Both the position numbers and the translations under genes were made by a program. Under the pieces are notes generated by a model. The model searched no databases. It saw only the letters and a list, made by a program, of their open reading frames with translations, and was not told the DNA's origin. Positions 4,883 through 7,490 of a DNA stretch of 7,490 nucleotides are shown here, in pieces. This stretch comes from Candidatus Methanogaster sp. UBA203. GTDB lineage: Archaea; Halobacteriota; Methanosarcinia; Methanosarcinales; Methanogasteraceae. Numbering within the stretch: position 1 is the first letter of the stretch; each line of letters begins with the position of its first letter. Where the stretch lies: contig DASC01000161.1 of NCBI GenBank assembly GCA_002503595.1, positions 1-7,490 on the forward strand. Reading direction: 5' to 3'.

Positions 4883-6135
4883 CACTCCCCCATTGCAGGC
4901 ACATCTATTATATAGATATCACTGTTTACAACATCTATCATATAATAATCAAAAGCTATCTTTGACCCATCCGGGATCCATGCTAAACCCATTCCTACCT
5001 GGGAGGGATCGCAAGGAACACTCAGCAATAACTCCTTATTACTTCCGTCTGCATCCATTATCCAGATTTCCTTAGCTTTAGGGGCCTTCGTTAACCAGGA
5101 GATATAAGCTATCCTTCTACCATCAGGGCTCCAATCGAAATCAGTGATCAGTGTTCCTACCGTTATCTGCTTTTTATCACTACCATCGGGGTTCATTGTC
5201 CAGATATCAAAGTTGCTGAGATTGCCGGACCTATATGCTATCTTCTTTCCATCAGAACTCCACTTTGGGCTCGTATCATACTCCGGATAATCTGTTAATC
5301 TCTTCTGGTTACCTCCGTCAGCATCCATAATCCTGATATCAAAGTTTGTAATATGGTTGTTGTCGGATAGTGTTGATGTTTGGAAAAGTATCTTCTTCCC
5401 ATTCGGACGCCATATCAAATCCGAATAACCGGAACAAGTGAGGTCAATGTCAGATGCTATTTTTGTTTTCTTGCCCCCATTGGCACCCATCACAAAAATA
5501 TCTGCATGCGTTTCCCTCGCCAATATATCCATATTTCGTCGATTAACACGTGGCTCATAATCAAACCTTGTCCATGTCTCATTTTTCCACTTCACCCAAT
5601 GATAACCAGTACCGTACGGTGTGAAGTAGCATATCTTTTCCCCATCAGGGCTTATAGTGGGGTTACAGTCAATTGGTGTAACATTTAACGATACCAACTT
5701 TTTCTTATCGCTCCCGTCTGTATTCATGACCCATACATCAATGGGTGCATAAGCCTTATTTTTAAAAAATATCTTGTCAAAACGCACAACCGGTTTTGTG
5801 CCATTTGCTAAACGAGTTAAATTACTGCCATCTGCATCCATGACACAAATGTAGCATTCCGGACCATACCGTCCAATACCAATATCTGGCATTGATATAA
5901 AAAATATCTTTTTCCCGTCCGCACCCCACACAGGATTCTTATCCGGACCTGGATTTGTCGTTAGCCTTGTTATATTTTCAGATAGATTGGTCAAATCTTC
6001 CAATTGTGGTTCCGGCGTAATTACATGTTTCACAGGAGATGGCAGCATCACAAGAGCAGCTATAATTACACCTGATGAGATTGCTAACAACAGGATGACG
6101 GCTAAAAGTTTTTTAGTTTTTGTCTTCATTTTCAT
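4882..6135 (-). CDS. Membrane-anchored TolB-like beta-propeller protein
   Basis: This 417-residue protein begins MKMKTKTKKLLAVILLLA and has one N-terminal hydrophobic segment (about 9-30), which suggests an exported, membrane-anchored protein. The rest is a run of PD40/WD40-like TolB repeats with the consensus W-S-P-D-G-K-x-I-x-Y...D-I-W-x-M-D-A-D-G-S-x-x-x-L. About seven copies are visible: VWGADGKKIFF, a degenerate RFDKIFF copy, TISPDGEKICY, IWRPNGKKILF, KWSSDGKKIAY, DWSPDGRRIAY and AWIPDGSKIAF. Propellers of this kind act as extracytoplasmic protein-binding platforms; the partner is unknown. ATG 6135 is chosen because GAGGG lies four bases upstream, just after the preceding gene's stop; an upstream in-frame start at 6177 would overlap that gene by 41 bases. 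It sits in a minus-strand operon and is paralogous to the partial gene at 6762-7490 and the pseudogene at 3433-3738. Confidence 0.85.
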   Translation of the reverse strand: MKMKTKTKKLLAVILLLAISSGVIIAALVMLPSPVKHVITPEPQLEDLTNLSENITRLTTNPGPDKNPVWGADGKKIFFISMPDIGIGRYGPECYICVMDADGSNLTRLANGTKPVVRFDKIFFKNKAYAPIDVWVMNTDGSDKKKLVSLNVTPIDCNPTISPDGEKICYFTPYGTGYHWVKWKNETWTRFDYEPRVNRRNMDILARETHADIFVMGANGGKKTKIASDIDLTCSGYSDLIWRPNGKKILFQTSTLSDNNHITNFDIRIMDADGGNQKRLTDYPEYDTSPKWSSDGKKIAYRSGNLSNFDIWTMNPDGSDKKQITVGTLITDFDWSPDGRRIAYISWLTKAPKAKEIWIMDADGSNKELLLSVPCDPSQVGMGLAWIPDGSKIAFDYYMIDVVNSDIYIIDVPAMGE

Positions 6136-6136
6136 T

Positions 6137-6778
6137 CTACCCTCTATCTTCGTCCTCTTCTCGCTTTGCAGGCTCACGCGTCACAACAGCATAGATCACA
6201 GTCCCGATGGCGGACAGGATAAACAGCATGAAGAAAACAGTCGCAATGCCAGCACAAGTGGATGTTGACGGCTTCCAGTACGTAAGTGACAGATCAGGAT
6301 ACGACTTTTCCGCAGTCCCTTCCCCGGAATAGGGATGAAGAAGTGCGCTTTTATTCATTTCCACCATAAATGCAATTCTTCCAGCACCATAAGAATCCAT
6401 AACAGCATCGGTTGCATCGAAAAGATAGCACCACGCGGTGCCCCTCTCTTCCGGATCGCTCAGATCTCCGGATACAATAACCGTCTCAAAGGGTTCGCCA
6501 GAATCTAAACGTTCTCGCTCTCTATCGTGCAGGTGATAAACCGTGACCGTTTTGTTTCCGGAATGCACAAACAGACTGGCGCCCGCGAGCTCGTGTGGAC
6601 TGTCTGGCAGATCGTATTCCAGGTGGAAGCCTCCTTCCAGCTCAGTGACGTTGCCTGCATCCACATCCATAGACTGACTTTCGAAAGGATCCTGCATCAG
6701 TGGATAAACGAATGCGCCCACAGAGATGAGGAGTGATGAAACCGTCACCAAAACGGCGAGTTTAAGTGTGGTTCTCAT
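6137..6778 (-). CDS. Two-TM envelope protein of unknown function
   Basis: This 213-residue protein is not recognised. It has an N-terminal hydrophobic segment (about 6-27, LKLAVLVTVSSLLISVGAFV), a polar middle domain of about 140 residues, and a C-terminal TM (about 175-200, CAGIATVFFMLFILSAIGTV) with a charged tail REPAKREEDEDRG. This predicts an extracytoplasmic domain held by two membrane helices. The middle includes FHLEYDLPDSPHELAGASLFVHSGNKTVTVYHL, given here as separate pieces of beta-rich sequence rather than a known domain. GAGG nine bases before ATG 6778 supports the start, and the first 17 bases overlap the end of the upstream TolB-like gene, so translation is probably coupled. The downstream propeller gene starts one base after its stop. 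It is likely a partner of the neighbouring propeller proteins, by position only. Confidence 0.7.
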   Translation of the reverse strand: MRTTLKLAVLVTVSSLLISVGAFVYPLMQDPFESQSMDVDAGNVTELEGGFHLEYDLPDSPHELAGASLFVHSGNKTVTVYHLHDRERERLDSGEPFETVIVSGDLSDPEERGTAWCYLFDATDAVMDSYGAGRIAFMVEMNKSALLHPYSGEGTAEKSYPDLSLTYWKPSTSTCAGIATVFFMLFILSAIGTVIYAVVTREPAKREEDEDRG

Positions 6779-7490
6779 TTTTCACATCCTCTGTTGCAGG
6801 CATATCTATCACGTATATGTCGCGGTCAATCCCATCTTCAACTGATTCCCATGTTACAACGGCTATCTTTGATCCGTCAGGGCTCCACACCATGCGTACT
6901 ATGAACCCTGTGGTAATGGTTGTGAGCGGTCTTTTATCACTCCCATCCTCATTCATCATCCATATCTCAATTCCCCTGGTTTCGCCCACGCCCATATATG
7001 AAGCATAAACTATTCTTTTCCCATCAGGACTCCAGAACCCCTCTTCCCAGTTCTTCGGAGTATCTGTCAGTTGTTTTTCGTTACTTCCATCGATATCCAC
7101 AACCCAGATATCCGCACCCTCAACATCGTTGGTGATGCCAGGGTACCGCCAGTATTTCGGTGGCATTCGCACGTACATGATACTTTTACCATCGGGACTC
7201 CATCTGGGCAATGTACTGGACCCAACAAAGGACGTTAATCTCCTGCTCTCCCCGGTCTCCATGTTTATCACAAAGATTTGCCCGGTAGACCCTGCTTCTG
7301 AAAGATCGCTGCAGGGCAGAGCCACATACCTGCCATCAGGACTCCAGACGACCAGCCCCCCGAGGATGCCATGCACGATACCGTAGCTCAAGTTGCCGAT
7401 GAATCTCAACGCATTCTCTTCCAGATCCCATACCCATGCGGTTTTTAGATGTTCTTTAGCAATCAACTGTATATCATTCCCTGGTCCATA
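6762..7490 (-). CDS. TolB-like beta-propeller protein (5' end outside the window)
   Basis: The frame is open to the window edge, giving 242 visible residues that end DIYVIDMPATEDVKNENHT at TAA 6762-6764. A TTG at 7464-7466 could be read as a start, but the frame continues upstream (YGPGNDIQ), so the true start lies outside. At least four TolB/PD40 repeats are present: VWSPDGRYVAL, RWSPDGKSIMYV, FWSPDGKRIVYA and VWSPDGSKIAVV. Each is followed by an IWVVDIDGSNEKQLT-type strand. The C-terminal DIYVIDMPA matches the DIYIIDVPA end of the 4882-6135 protein, which supports paralogy. Any signal or anchor is outside the window. It overlaps the next gene by 17 bases and is the first visible gene of the minus-strand operon. 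Confidence 0.85.
   Translation of the reverse strand, partial: YGPGNDIQLIAKEHLKTAWVWDLEENALRFIGNLSYGIVHGILGGLVVWSPDGRYVALPCSDLSEAGSTGQIFVINMETGESRRLTSFVGSSTLPRWSPDGKSIMYVRMPPKYWRYPGITNDVEGADIWVVDIDGSNEKQLTDTPKNWEEGFWSPDGKRIVYASYMGVGETRGIEIWMMNEDGSDKRPLTTITTGFIVRMVWSPDGSKIAVVTWESVEDGIDRDIYVIDMPATEDVKNENHT

Noticed and set aside
6136..6177. Longer start at 6177 for the 417-aa propeller
   Set aside because: It would overlap the previous gene by 41 bases and add a charged stretch before the anchor; ATG 6135 has a good GAGGG four bases upstream, and the pseudogene paralogue shows homology only from the KTKTKK stretch onward.
5100..7360. Recurring CCATCAGG-ACTCCA-like strings on the + strand, considered as a dispersed repeat or CRISPR-like array
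   Set aside because: They are the reverse complement of the W-S-P-D-G codons of successive propeller repeats; spacing follows protein blades and the copies vary as coding sequence does.

Overview
The window looks like a chromosomal segment of a methanogenic or methane/alkane-oxidising euryarchaeon. The evidence is a methanogenesis marker protein 8 (DUF2099) gene, an archaeal-type 3-dehydroquinate synthase II, a tRNA-Ala with a TATA-like box at archaeal spacing, an AbrB/PIN toxin-antitoxin pair, and a run of membrane-anchored TolB-like beta-propeller genes. A dockerin-like tail at the left edge fits the secreted-protein style of some Methanomicrobia, ANME or Syntrophoarchaeum-like genomes. That placement is inference; no 16S rRNA or mcr gene is present.

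Left part (1-1133): the last codons of a + strand dockerin/EF-hand-like protein end at 68, followed by a T7 tract. About 220 bases with no assignable gene separate it from the marker 8 gene on the minus strand. Marker 8 and a small AbrB-type antitoxin gene are divergent and share an intergenic region with a TATA-like box. The antitoxin is followed by a PIN-domain toxin frame that has no usable start codon. The reading frame breaks just upstream of the first catalytic aspartate, so the toxin as read here is probably inactive or mis-sequenced.

Middle (2103-3350): a tRNA-Ala(TGC) gene lies two bases upstream of the start codon of 3-dehydroquinate synthase II (aromatic amino acid pathway). One promoter must drive both, so the mRNA is probably released by tRNA 3' processing and is nearly leaderless.

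Right part (3362-7490): an apparent minus-strand operon alternates TolB-like beta-propeller proteins with small membrane proteins. In transcription order these are a TolB-like protein (5' end outside the window), a 213-aa two-TM protein, a 417-aa TolB-like protein with an N-terminal anchor, a SsuC/TauC-like ABC permease homologue that seems to lack the EAA coupling segment, a 138-aa four-TM protein, and a degenerate N-terminal TolB-like fragment. The fragment has lost its start, carries an in-frame TGA, and runs into unrelated sequence whose outer end resembles an insertion-sequence terminus. No ABC ATPase or binding protein is visible. The cluster is the best candidate here for an undescribed envelope-associated system, but its function cannot be read from the sequence.
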